Positions 16,901 to 24,355 of a DNA stretch of 64,000 bases are shown piece after piece (within the stretch, counting starts at the first letter, position 1; the number at the start of each line of letters is the position of its first letter). The notes beneath the pieces were generated by a model. That model did not search any database and was not told where the DNA came from. It was given only the letters and a program-made list of their open reading frames with translations. Position numbers and translations under genes: made by a program. This DNA comes from Paenibacillus durus (GTDB taxonomy: Bacteria > Bacillota > Bacilli > Paenibacillales > Paenibacillaceae), in NCBI RefSeq assembly GCF_000756615.1, contig NZ_CP009288.1:3286001-3350000 (forward strand). Direction: 5' to 3'.

Positions 16901-18187
16901 GATACGGATTTCCAGGAGCTGACCGATACGTGGACGAACACAATCGCAGGTGTGTTAAGCGAGTCAGCAAGCCAACGTGAGCAATCTTCTCTTACAGCAG
17001 CAGAAACCGCCATATCGACTCAAGCTATTGAACCCGGTGCGGCGGCACAGATCCCGGAGCAAAGCGGATATAACCGAAACCGTCCGATACATTCGCGCAT
17101 CCTGTTCAACCGGCGCCTGAATAAAGAGAACTCCGAGAAAGAAACCCGCCACTATGCTTTCGACCTTAAGAATACCGGGTTGCAGTACGAAGCCGGCGAT
17201 GCTCTCGGTGTATGGCCGGCCAATTGTCCTGATCTTGTTGCTAATATGATAAGCACCCTTAAACTGCAACCATCTTCCCCGGTCACGGTAAAAGGACATG
17301 GAGAAATGCCGCTCGCCGATGCCCTGCTCCGTCACTTCGAGATTGCCCGTGTTGCTCCGGAAATGCTCCGCTTTATCCGGGACCGGTCACAACATGGATG
17401 GTTGAGCGAGCTGCTTAAAAGTGAAAATCAGACAAACCTGAAGGAGTGGCTGTGGGGGCGTCAGTTAATCGATGTGCTGCAGGAGTTTCCGGTATCCATG
17501 AGCGCGGCGGAGTTTACTCAGTTGCTCAAACCTTTGCAGCCCCGCCTCTATTCCATTTCATCCAGCCCGAAAGCGAATCCGGAAGAGGTCCATATCACGG
17601 TCTCCACCTTACGTTACGATTACAATGGCAACTCCCGAAAAGGCGTCTGCTCCACATTCCTTGCCGACCTCGCCGGTCAGGATACGGAAATTCCGATTTT
17701 CATTCAAAAGAACGCGCATTTCCGTCCACCGGCTAATCCGGATGCGCCAATGATCATGGTCGGGCCGGGTACCGGTATCGCTCCATTCCGCAGCTTCTTG
17801 CAGGAGCGCCGAGCAACCGGGGCCAGAGGCAAGAACTGGCTGATCTTCGGCGAGCAGCGTGAGGAGTGCGACTTTTACTTCAGGAATGAACTCGAAGCTT
17901 TCTGGAAGGAAGGTTTCCTGCATCGTCTGGACACCGCTTTCTCCCGCGACCAAGCCGACAAAATCTATGTCCAGCACCGCATAATCGAGCATGGTGCGGA
18001 GCTCTGGGCCTGGCTTCAGGAAGGCGCCCACTTTTATGTGTGCGGAGATGCCAATCAAATGGCCAAAGAAGTGGATGCCGCGCTAAAGGCCGTCATTCAG
18101 CAGCACGGCGGGATGACGACGGATGCAGCAAAGGATTATGTAAAAGAGATGTCCCTCAGCAAACGGTATTTGCGGGATGTCTATTAA
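13964..18187 (+). CDS. Assimilatory nitrate reductase fused to CysJ-like diflavin reductase
   Basis: 1407 aa. The ATG at 13964 is chosen because GGGGGTGA lies 7 nt upstream; the ATG at 13958 is too close. Order: [4Fe-4S] site C10, C13, C17, C45; bis-MGD molybdopterin domain to about 590 with the likely Mo ligand Cys138 in SRLCMASA; MGD-binding C-terminal domain about 600-715; a CysJ-like spacer with LSGFITSL and YWVDGLLAGMF; flavodoxin (FMN) domain from about 857 (ILWASQTGNAEGAA); FAD domain with RLYSISSSP near 1195; NADPH domain with GPGTGIAPFRSFLQERR near 1265; end KRYLRDVY. It should reduce nitrate with NADPH in one polypeptide, replacing separate NasB/NasC. A short tandem repeat (TISKHEAA, TISEHEAA) sits before the flavodoxin part. 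No nitrite reductase gene is in the window. Confidence 0.93.
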   Translation: MTTKKVKSVCPYCGVGCGIVLEVSGNRVVKLTGDKEHPTNFGRLCTKGSTAALAITESGRMEYAYTRQIRKAQPVKVSMNEAISDTAKRLRAILDEHGPDALSFYVSGQMSLEAQYLINKLAKGFIRTNNIESNSRLCMASAGSGYKLSLGADGPPGSYQDMDTTDLFFVIGANMADCHPILFLRLMDRVKAGAKLIVVDPRRTATAEKAHLFMQIRPGTDLALLNGLLHLLVKNGHTDPAFIAEFTSGFENMPEFLEDYPPDKVAEITGIPEADIRKAAEWIGGSPNWMSCWTMGLNQSTHGTWHTNAICNLHLATGAICRPGSGPFSLTGQPNAMGGREMGYMGPGLPGQRSVLDETDRRFIEEMWKIPQGTLRTEVGTGTVSMFESMKSGDIKACWIICTNPVATVPNRKNVIAGLEAAELVITQDAFLDTETNRFADILLPGALWSEAEGVMINSERNLTLMQKAVEPPGEALPDWQIIARVACEMGYSEAFSYGSSAEVYQEIQQAWNPKTGYDIRGATYEMLHETPIQWPCAPDSASDRNPIRYLNEAGNTPTTNELDSGSTPRIIFPTASGKGVFWARPYLPPAEMPDNEYPFVLNSGRLQHQWHTLTKTGKIPTLNKLNPGPFIEIHPEDAAMLGITDQDSVEIRSRRGRAILPAVINDRVRPGNCFAPFHWNDMFGANLAINDVTNDSVDPLSFQPELKFCSVSLVKAEGRQSSETTLPDISGIQTPLPTNATAVNQKEELYLAQLNTLESLLGLQSPKNITLDNHEQAYLSGFITSLRTGDSQAASGIPVLPPSAPLESSKRYWVDGLLAGMFSRSSVPDAGTISKHEAATISEHEAATAAAGRLPVTILWASQTGNAEGAAIGCAKKLQELGYDIRLVNMNQYSVPDLAKERFVLFIASTFGAGDPPDNGESFFHSLQADNAPLLPNLRYAVLAFGDSNYDQFCGFGRNLDARLEELGAQRLIECAPCDTDFQELTDTWTNTIAGVLSESASQREQSSLTAAETAISTQAIEPGAAAQIPEQSGYNRNRPIHSRILFNRRLNKENSEKETRHYAFDLKNTGLQYEAGDALGVWPANCPDLVANMISTLKLQPSSPVTVKGHGEMPLADALLRHFEIARVAPEMLRFIRDRSQHGWLSELLKSENQTNLKEWLWGRQLIDVLQEFPVSMSAAEFTQLLKPLQPRLYSISSSPKANPEEVHITVSTLRYDYNGNSRKGVCSTFLADLAGQDTEIPIFIQKNAHFRPPANPDAPMIMVGPGTGIAPFRSFLQERRATGARGKNWLIFGEQREECDFYFRNELEAFWKEGFLHRLDTAFSRDQADKIYVQHRIIEHGAELWAWLQEGAHFYVCGDANQMAKEVDAALKAVIQQHGGMTTDAAKDYVKEMSLSKRYLRDVY

Positions 18188-18248
18188 TAAGGCAGCTCAT
18201 TTTACATGTGCTGACCATATCCTTTGTCCCATTTATTTTGAAGTAATA

Positions 18249-18880
18249 GGGGCTGTCCTATAAGTGGAGAATCCGGCAGGTCTTTCGATTATTGAAAGAC
18301 CCGCCGGATTCTGTTGTTCTGTTTGTTGCTCCGCCGATCGAACCAGGTTAGGAATCAGGGCAATCGCTGACGGATTGTTCATCAGAACGTTTTCATAGAG
18401 TAAGAAAGTGAATTCGGGAGACTCGAAAAAGATTTTTGGGGCGGCCCGGGTGTTGATATGTATTGCTGCGAGCGTGAGTGCTGCCTCCTTGGCGCTTCAA
18501 CATCAAGTGATGAGGTTAGATTGGTTTGTGATTTAAGTTCAGCGTCTTGCAGAACAGCTAAGATGCAGCTTTTTTTACCCAATACGCTTATTCACAGGGA
18601 GATCCTGCTATCATGCAGGAATTTGAGGCTGTGCTGACTGAATTTGAAGCTGAGCGGAGAAAAACCTGTATTTCCGTAGGCATGTTATACAATAGCTGTT
18701 CTCAGGCGACCAAAAGATGCACAATCTCAGGTTTTTTGCGTACTTTGCTTCATCATGCTCCAGGGACTGGAAATACATTTACCCTGTATACCTGCCTAAA
18801 TTCCCCCTCAAAAAAATCGTCCCAGCAACCGTTTCCATGGCTTATGGAACACCCTCTTTAATGAAATGGAGTCCTAGCAG
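18249..18880. mobile_element. Possible IS end and gene debris
   Basis: GGGGCTGTCC at 18249 resembles the end of IS1182-type elements. It is followed by a 17-bp inverted repeat (18270-18286 with 18294-18310), a common terminator-like hairpin inside IS ends. The next about 500 bp have only short, unsupported frames and no intact transposase. I cannot define a second end. Confidence 0.3.
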
Positions 18881-18882
18881 GT

Positions 18883-19488
18883 TTATTTTTCCGCCACGAC
18901 GCCGATTTGCTGCATGAAAGTTAAGTTATCTTCCAAGTGCCAATCTTCAACGAGTTTCCCATCCTTGATACGTAAAATATCGATCGCCATGAAATGAATG
19001 GGCTTTCCGGTCGGCTTGTTCCCCATGAACTCACCTGTGTCCGTACCCGTGAATGAGAGACGGGCTGTTACCTTGTCCCCAACCACCAATAAATCCTCAA
19101 TGCTGCACTGCAAATCAGGAACGATTTTGCGGAATCTGCTGGAGGCGAATTTCAAACCTTCCGGACCTTGAGGTCTCCCCTTCGGCAGCGTGTTATCAAT
19201 GAAGTCTGGTGAAACGGCCTGCGAAATAAATTCCTCATTACCCGTATTCCAGAATGCGTAAAAGCGCTGCGCGGTTTGAACCATTGTGTCTGCTTCGCTT
19301 GCATTCAAAGCCGGATCTATCGTCATTGATTGGGGTTGTGGAAGATCCTTCAACAGTTGAATCTCTTTTTTAGGGGGTTCAGCGGTTTTATCGGCCGAGG
19401 CCGCATTACTGCATGCTGATACGAGAAGCACTGTTCCTAAGATGAGAGCACCAGCAATCGATTGAATTAATTTCTTTTTTGATAGCAT
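18883..19488 (-). CDS. SnoaL-like/ester cyclase-type lipoprotein
   Basis: 201 aa from the ATG at 19488 (GGAGG six nt upstream; ATG 19491 is the alternative). A lipoprotein signal peptide ends in the lipobox LLVSAC near residue 26. The mature part is a SnoaL-like alpha+beta fold: ADTMVQTAQRFYAFWNTGN (about 64-82), DFIDNTLPKGRPQGPEGLK, and the closing HFMAIDILRIKDGKLVEDWHLEDNL typical of ester cyclases. It probably sits on the outer face of the membrane. The substrate is unknown. Confidence 0.82.
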   Translation of the reverse strand: MLSKKKLIQSIAGALILGTVLLVSACSNAASADKTAEPPKKEIQLLKDLPQPQSMTIDPALNASEADTMVQTAQRFYAFWNTGNEEFISQAVSPDFIDNTLPKGRPQGPEGLKFASSRFRKIVPDLQCSIEDLLVVGDKVTARLSFTGTDTGEFMGNKPTGKPIHFMAIDILRIKDGKLVEDWHLEDNLTFMQQIGVVAEK

Positions 19489-19542
19489 CATGTTCCTCCA
19501 AGTTTTAGTTAATCCGGTAACCAGTAGTCCTCCTTGGTTCAC

Positions 19543-19868
19543 CTCCCTTAATTAGAAATGGAATTATCGGATCACTTCGATATTATAAATGCAGTAAATT
19601 CATTTTTGGAAGTAGTGATATTTTATTCACATAGTTTCCCTAAGTATATTATTGTGAAGTAATTAGCTTAATCGAGTTAAAAAAATTATTGGAGGATGTT
19701 GAAGTCCAGGCGAGTTCTATCCCAGTGCCAGCTGAAGGATTATGGAGTATTGAATCGAGGCGGGTGACTTGATTCCTTTTTCTATACAAAAAGGGAATCC
19801 GAATTTTATACAAATACGATTCCCTCTTTGTTTGAATATTTTTCCCATAAAATGGCGGTTAACCTTGG
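19543..19868. other. Intergenic interval with a weak hairpin
   Basis: 326 bp without a gene. A pair GGGAATC / GATTCCC at about 19793-19825, followed by short T-runs, may terminate the leftward hydrolase transcript. Nothing else is recognised. Confidence 0.35.
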
Positions 19869-20777
19869 TTAACACTCTTTCAGATGGGATTGAAAAAACG
19901 ATTTAACGACTTCAAGCGTGTGAGGCTGGGTGAAACCGAAATGTCCGCCGCCTGTTATTTTATACAACGTTATATCATTGCCGGCCTGCTTCATCGTCTT
20001 GAAAAATTCAAGGCTTTGTTCGTATGGCACGACGTCGTCCTGATCTCCGTGCATCATTAAAATCGGAGGCGTATCTGGGTGTACATATTGACTTGGACTC
20101 GCTTTTCTAGCTTTATCCTTGTTTTCCTGGATGGCCCCGCCGACCAGCTTCGATTCGGGCGAATGCGGTGAATCATGGTCAAACCGGGACGGATATTGAC
20201 TCATGGACAAAAGATCCGTCGGGCCGAACCAGTCCACAATGGCCTGAACCCGCGAGGATTCCTCAAGATGCTCCCTGTCTCCCGTGAATTCTTCGATCCC
20301 TTCGGTCAAGGCAAGCAAAAGAGATAGGTGCCCGCCCGAGGAATCTCCCCATACGCCTATTTTTTCCGGATTGATATTGTACTTGGACGCATTGGCTTTC
20401 AGGAAACGCACCGCCGCCTTCACATCCTGAAGCTGTCCCGGGAACAAAGCTTCACCACTTCCTCTATATTGCACAGACGCGACCACGTAGCCTTGTTTTA
20501 CAAAATCGTCCAGTTGAGGGATAAAAGCGTAAATATTCTGTTCCGTCCATCCCCATCCCGAGCCTTGCAAATAAATAATCAAAGGATACGTTTCTTTGTT
20601 CCCTTCCCTGCCGAACAGCGCATCCATCGGGTCCCGATACACCAGCACATTCAGTTTCAATGAAGTTCCCTCCACATTGGAGAACTCAATATTGGGGATC
20701 AATTGAACATACGTATTGACATTTGGCTCCCACTTAAGCTCTTTGACTTCGTTTTCCACATTGACGTTCTTTGTCAT
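19869..20777 (-). CDS. Alpha/beta hydrolase, prolyl oligopeptidase-like
   Basis: 302 aa, RBS GGAGGAGA. Motifs: oxyanion region YLQGSGWGWTEQN near residue 88, nucleophile elbow GDSSGGHLSLLLAL near 144, acid in HGDQDDVVPYEQSL near 244, and catalytic His in TGGGHFGFTQ near 278. It resembles BD-FAE/esterase-type acyl hydrolases. No signal peptide, so cytosolic. It is downstream of a Rrf2 regulator and has its own copy of the Rrf2-type palindrome 100 bp upstream, so it is probably the regulator's target. Confidence 0.86.
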   Translation of the reverse strand: MTKNVNVENEVKELKWEPNVNTYVQLIPNIEFSNVEGTSLKLNVLVYRDPMDALFGREGNKETYPLIIYLQGSGWGWTEQNIYAFIPQLDDFVKQGYVVASVQYRGSGEALFPGQLQDVKAAVRFLKANASKYNINPEKIGVWGDSSGGHLSLLLALTEGIEEFTGDREHLEESSRVQAIVDWFGPTDLLSMSQYPSRFDHDSPHSPESKLVGGAIQENKDKARKASPSQYVHPDTPPILMMHGDQDDVVPYEQSLEFFKTMKQAGNDITLYKITGGGHFGFTQPHTLEVVKSFFQSHLKEC

Positions 20778-20876
20778 TTGATTCTCCTCCTTGAAAATAA
20801 AAAATATACAGCCCGGTAAAATTTCACCTGCAATTCCATTGCTACATTGTCCTCACCCCTTTCAAAATCGATTTTG

Positions 20877-20897
20877 TTGTAATCATAATCATTACAA
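20877..20897. promoter_or_regulatory. Rrf2 operator copy upstream of hydrolase
   Basis: Perfect inverted repeat TTGTAAT-N7-ATTACAA. An identical arm pair with the same spacing occurs at 21378-21398 in front of the regulator gene. Confidence 0.7.
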
Positions 20898-20911
20898 CGA
20901 ACTTAAAAAAA

Positions 20912-21361
20912 TTATGCTTCCGCAGAAGCATTAGAGGCATTCTTTCTTTGAACAATAAGCTCCGTAATTTCTTTAATAGAGATTTCTTGCAGGATCTGTT
21001 CCATAGCCGTTTGAGCTTTTAATAAAATTAGCTCCAAAACCTGATTAATATTGGCTCCCACCCAACAGCTCGGGTTCGGATTGTCATGCGTATGGAACAG
21101 TTCCCCTTCCTCGACGACCTCAACGGCTTTATAGATGTCATATAAGGAGATATCGGCGGCATCCCTTAGCAAGAAGGCCCCTCCGGAGCCCCGCTTCACA
21201 TCGAGCAGACCTGATTTTTTCAATAACCTGCTGATTTGACGGATAATTACCGGATTCGTGTTAACGCTGTCGGCGATCTGCTCCGAAGTCAGAAGATCCG
21301 TCCGAACATGAATCAGGGATAACATATGAACGGCGATGGAAAATCGGCTGCTGATTCTCAA
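20912..21361 (-). CDS. Rrf2 family transcriptional regulator (YwnA-like)
   Basis: 149 aa from the TTG at 21361, which has AAAGG at a good distance and gives the usual family start MRISSRFSIAVHML. The winged helix covers about 1-75 (LTSEQIADSVNTNPVIIRQISRLLKKSGLL). The C-terminal part has only one cysteine (SCWVGANINQVLE), so it is not an [Fe-S] IscR/NsrR type and is closer to YwnA/CymR-like members. A perfect palindrome sits just upstream of the gene (autoregulation) and another before the hydrolase. Confidence 0.88.
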   Translation of the reverse strand: MRISSRFSIAVHMLSLIHVRTDLLTSEQIADSVNTNPVIIRQISRLLKKSGLLDVKRGSGGAFLLRDAADISLYDIYKAVEVVEEGELFHTHDNPNPSCWVGANINQVLELILLKAQTAMEQILQEISIKEITELIVQRKNASNASAEA

Positions 21362-21377
21362 TGTAATCATCCTTTCG

Positions 21378-21398
21378 TTGTAATAATATTAATTACAA
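21378..21398. promoter_or_regulatory. Rrf2 operator copy upstream of regulator
   Basis: Perfect inverted repeat TTGTAAT-N7-ATTACAA, 17 bp before the regulator start codon. Same arms and spacing as at 20877-20897. Confidence 0.7.
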
Positions 21399-21557
21399 CA
21401 AGGTGGATTGTCAACCCCTCTACCCGCATATTAATTTCCCTGCATCTTTGGTGCTGCGATTCACGTTTTCCTAAAGATGTTATAGTCAATCCGCCCTTCC
21501 CTTCTGTCTAGGATAATCGTACATATATAACAAAGACACTGGTTGAGGAGGATGACC

Positions 21558-22979
21558 TTGAAAAGTGGCAATAGTTATACCACAAAAGTGTACAGCGATA
21601 AAAGAATTAACATACGCTTGATAAGCAAGCAGCGGAAACGGCTGAAAAAAATTATATTATTCTTTGATTCAAGCGGAAAATTACGCGTAAAGTTTCCGCA
21701 CAAATCAAAACGCAGCGTGAGAAATTTACAAAAAAGACGGCTCTCAAATCGAAAAAAGCGCTCTAGACATTCTAAACGGAAGAAAGGGGTTCTAAGAGCA
21801 GGCGCAGTGCGTCAGATAACTTTAACAGATATCAAAGAAATAGTCGTTTCCCGCGATCCCCCAATTACAAATGAACCACTCGTGATTACAACCAACCCAC
21901 AGGCGGCTGTCAACACAAACGTTGCAACCAACCGGCCACATACGATGGTGAACGGGCAGGACGTGAGTTTAAGTGTTCAACAGAGTGAATCCAGCACTGG
22001 CTTGGCTGAGCGCCCGCATCAAGAAACAAGCATACACCTCCCGGGAGAAGACATCAGCGACCCTAAACAGAATATGCCTGTACAGATTATCAAGGAGAAT
22101 ACAATTACAACCATCCCACAGGTGTCAACCAATCCAAACGTGACAACCAATCCGCCACTTATGCCGGTGAACCAGCAGGATAGCAGTTTACGCATTCAGC
22201 ATCGTGAATCCAGCACTGGCTTGGCTGAGCGCCCGCATCAAGGAACAAACATACACCTTTCCTCAGGTGAAGCGATCAGCGACCCTAAACAGAATGTGCC
22301 TGCACAGACTATCAAGGAGAATAAAAAAAACCAAGCAGTGACGAATCCCGGAACGGTGATCAGCAAACCTGGTTTAAAGAGTGATCCCGATAAAACGTTG
22401 GCGGATAGCCAGAAGTCTCATCTTATCCAAAGCATCCCGCAAGAAGCGCCGGTCGTTAATGATAGCCCGGTCACCTGGAGACGCACTTTCGAAGCGGAAA
22501 AAGCCAGTGATACGGCCGCAATAGATTTTTTGCAAAAGAGAAAAGGCCCTCTTCATCAGAGTGGTTCTAATACAGAGTCGGCAGATCAATCGCAATTGAC
22601 AGTCAAGCGGCAGGCCTGGAGGTACAGCGGGTCTAAAAGGACCGATCCGGGCAGCAGCCTCAGTTGGATCGAATGGGCACATAATCAAAAATCGGTACAA
22701 ACAAGCGATCCTCGTGTGATAATTCCAGAACCGGAGGCAGCATCCGTATCACATGATCCCATACTGGAGCCCAGGGTTGAAAAAGAACCACTGATAATTA
22801 AAGATATCCTGAGAACAGACAGTATTGAACAGGTCAAGGGTAAAGCCAACAAAATTGTGAAGGAGACAAATAAGAAGTACACCAAAGTATCTACTCTAGA
22901 GGATGTAAACATAAAAATTACTGGAGAGAACGGTAATGGCTCGATTCGAGGAAGCGGACGTCATAACAGAGGATTATAA
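21558..22979 (+). CDS. Uncharacterised basic repeat protein with C-terminal GNG motif
   Basis: 473 aa if the TTG at 21558 is used (GAGGAGG six nt upstream; ATG 21552 is the alternative). Residues about 10-80 are extremely Lys/Arg-rich. Then two imperfect repeats of about 75 residues share TNPQ-like starts, SSTGLAERPHQ, IHL and ISDPKQN. A low-complexity hydrophilic middle follows, then the C-terminus KITGENGNGSIRGSGRHNRG. No signal peptide and no membrane helix. I do not recognise a family. The following gene (16 bp downstream) has a related ENGNASVKQSGNG segment, so the two probably work together. A structural or spore-surface role is only a guess. Confidence 0.6.
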   Translation: MKSGNSYTTKVYSDKRINIRLISKQRKRLKKIILFFDSSGKLRVKFPHKSKRSVRNLQKRRLSNRKKRSRHSKRKKGVLRAGAVRQITLTDIKEIVVSRDPPITNEPLVITTNPQAAVNTNVATNRPHTMVNGQDVSLSVQQSESSTGLAERPHQETSIHLPGEDISDPKQNMPVQIIKENTITTIPQVSTNPNVTTNPPLMPVNQQDSSLRIQHRESSTGLAERPHQGTNIHLSSGEAISDPKQNVPAQTIKENKKNQAVTNPGTVISKPGLKSDPDKTLADSQKSHLIQSIPQEAPVVNDSPVTWRRTFEAEKASDTAAIDFLQKRKGPLHQSGSNTESADQSQLTVKRQAWRYSGSKRTDPGSSLSWIEWAHNQKSVQTSDPRVIIPEPEAASVSHDPILEPRVEKEPLIIKDILRTDSIEQVKGKANKIVKETNKKYTKVSTLEDVNIKITGENGNGSIRGSGRHNRGL

Positions 22980-22994
22980 ATTAGGAGTGATCAT

Positions 22995-23330
22995 GTGATC
23001 CAGAATGAGAAAGAAATTACGGTTCTCGTTGAAAAAATAATCACGCGGCAAATAAAACAGCTGCAAGAAAAATTCTTGGGAAAAATCAATGCTGACCTGA
23101 AAAATGAAAACGGAAATGCAAGTGTCAAACAAAGTGGGAACGGCATAGTATATGTAGATAATACAGGAATCGCATATGCTATGGTCTTATTCTATTATCA
23201 TTTCATGGATGAAGAGCATAGAAAAGCCATGAATATCGATGAGATTTTAGGCAGACTCGATGGGATTATTTCCGAGAACCGTAAAACTTTTACGGATGTC
23301 ATTGAATCATTAAAACCCTCAGAAGAATGA
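22995..23330 (+). CDS. Uncharacterised 111-aa protein with NENGNASV motif
   Basis: GTG start with RBS AGGAGTGA. The N-terminal half is helical and charged (EITVLVEKIITRQIKQLQEKFL), followed by NADLKNENGNASVKQSGNGIV near residues 34-55, a short hydrophobic stretch (TGIAYAMVLFYYHFMDEEH), and a helical C-terminus. The central motif resembles the C-terminus of the upstream 473-aa protein and the ends of the two leftward repeat proteins. It is in a likely operon with the upstream gene and convergent with the NEN-repeat genes. Function unknown. Confidence 0.65.
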   Translation: MIQNEKEITVLVEKIITRQIKQLQEKFLGKINADLKNENGNASVKQSGNGIVYVDNTGIAYAMVLFYYHFMDEEHRKAMNIDEILGRLDGIISENRKTFTDVIESLKPSEE

Positions 23331-23337
23331 AATGACA

Positions 23338-23370
23338 CCGGACAGCTCAGTGGTAAAATGAACTGTCCGG
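23338..23370. terminator. Shared terminator between convergent NGNA genes
   Basis: Hairpin CCGGACAGCTCA ... TGAACTGTCCGG with a 9-nt loop, between two convergent gene pairs. Confidence 0.6.
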
Positions 23371-23407
23371 CCGGCAACTCAACACATGAACTTAAGATCT
23401 CTTAGAA

Positions 23408-23764
23408 TTAGTAATCTACGTGAGCGTTACCGTTTTTGACTTGAATAAAAATTTTCTGCTCCGATTCCTGTTCCGACTCCTGCTCCGATTTTTGTTCAGC
23501 TTTTTGCTCAGATTCCTGTTTGGCATCTTGATCTGCTTTGGCAGAAGCAAAAGCTTGTGCGAATGCTTTGGCAAAAGCTTCACTTATTGCCTTTGCAAGA
23601 GCTTCGTTTTCGTTCTTATTTTCGTTCTCATTTTTGTTCTCATTTTTGTTCTCATTTTCATTTTCATTTTCGTTTTCGTTTTCGTTTTCGTTCTTATTGA
23701 TACTTTTTTGGAGCTGCAAGGCAACTGCGATGACCAGCGAAAGAAAATCTTCGTAATTTCTCAA
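23408..23764 (-). CDS. NEN-repeat protein with C-terminal VKNGNAHV motif
   Basis: 118 aa, TTG start with AAGGGGAT upstream. Order: hydrophobic helix (DFLSLVIAVALQLQ, about 6-19), Asn/Glu/Lys dipeptide repeats (NEN/NKN, about 23-54), an alanine-rich amphipathic helix (ALAKAISEAFAKAFAQAF), Glu-Gln/Ser repeats (ESEQ, about 80-102), and the end KIFIQVKNGNAHVDY. The neighbour at 23811-24182 has the same five-part layout with different repeat letters. Repeat length probably varies between strains by slippage. No known family. Confidence 0.6.
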   Translation of the reverse strand: MRNYEDFLSLVIAVALQLQKSINKNENENENENENENENKNENKNENENKNENEALAKAISEAFAKAFAQAFASAKADQDAKQESEQKAEQKSEQESEQESEQKIFIQVKNGNAHVDY

Positions 23765-23810
23765 TGTGCTATCCCCTTATCTGAACATTATTTGTTTTTA
23801 TTTGGATGTA

Positions 23811-24182
23811 TTACCATTTTTTATTGCGTTTTACATGTGCGTTACCATTTTTAACCTCTATATAAATGTTTTGATCGGAATCCTGATCGGAATCCTGATC
23901 GGATTTTTGTTTAGCTTTTTGATCGGAATCCTGTTTGAGTTCCTGCTCTGCCTCCGCTTTGGATTTTGCACTTGCATAAGCTTTAGCGAAAGCTGCAGCC
24001 AAAGCTTTTGCCCGTGCCTTATTCTCGTTGTCATTGTCGTTGTCATTGTCGTTGTCATTGTCATTGTCGTTGTCGTTGTCGTTCTCGTTATCATTCTCGT
24101 TTTTGTTAAAGCTCAGTTGTGCTTGTAATGCTGCGGCAATTGCGGCTCCAAGAGCATCTATATCAAATTCTCTATCACTCAT
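23811..24182 (-). CDS. NDN-repeat protein with C-terminal VKNGNAHV motif
   Basis: 123 aa from the ATG at 24182 (RBS AAAGGAGA; an upstream in-frame start lacks one). Same order as its neighbour: N-terminal helix (IDALGAAIAAALQAQL), NEN/NDN repeats (about 27-53), alanine-rich helix (RAKALAAAFAKAYASAKSKAEAE), DSDQ repeats, and the end NIYIEVKNGNAHVKRNKKW. The CATATGATA at 24210-24218 on the minus strand matches a SigK-type -10 (CATANNNTA), but I find no good -35. The two genes are 46 bp apart and co-directional, a probable tandem duplication that diverged. Confidence 0.6.
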   Translation of the reverse strand: MSDREFDIDALGAAIAAALQAQLSFNKNENDNENDNDNDNDNDNDNDNDNDNENKARAKALAAAFAKAYASAKSKAEAEQELKQDSDQKAKQKSDQDSDQDSDQNIYIEVKNGNAHVKRNKKW

Positions 24183-24296
24183 GTTGTGTCTCCTTTCAGT
24201 TTGATAATGTATCATATGACAGAGAATCCGATTCGAAAGGGTGATTAAACTGGATGAAAAATCCATTTTTCACATGCTATCGCGTGGTTGGTTGAA

Positions 24297-24342
24297 CGAA
24301 AAAAGCATCCCTCCCAGATCTGCGAGAGGAATGCTTTTTGAA
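24297..24342 (-). terminator. Terminator after ketoacyl synthase gene
   Basis: Hairpin AAAAAGCATCCCTC ... GAGGAATGCTTTTT with an about 14-nt loop, just beyond the KAS III stop codon. Confidence 0.65.
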
Positions 24343-24355
24343 ATACATAGGCCTA

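Noticed and set aside
23420..24128. Phe/Leu/Val-rich plus-strand frames opposite the NEN/NDN genes
   Set aside because: They are the complement of the dipeptide repeats; no RBS, and the minus-strand frames have proper starts and shared ends.
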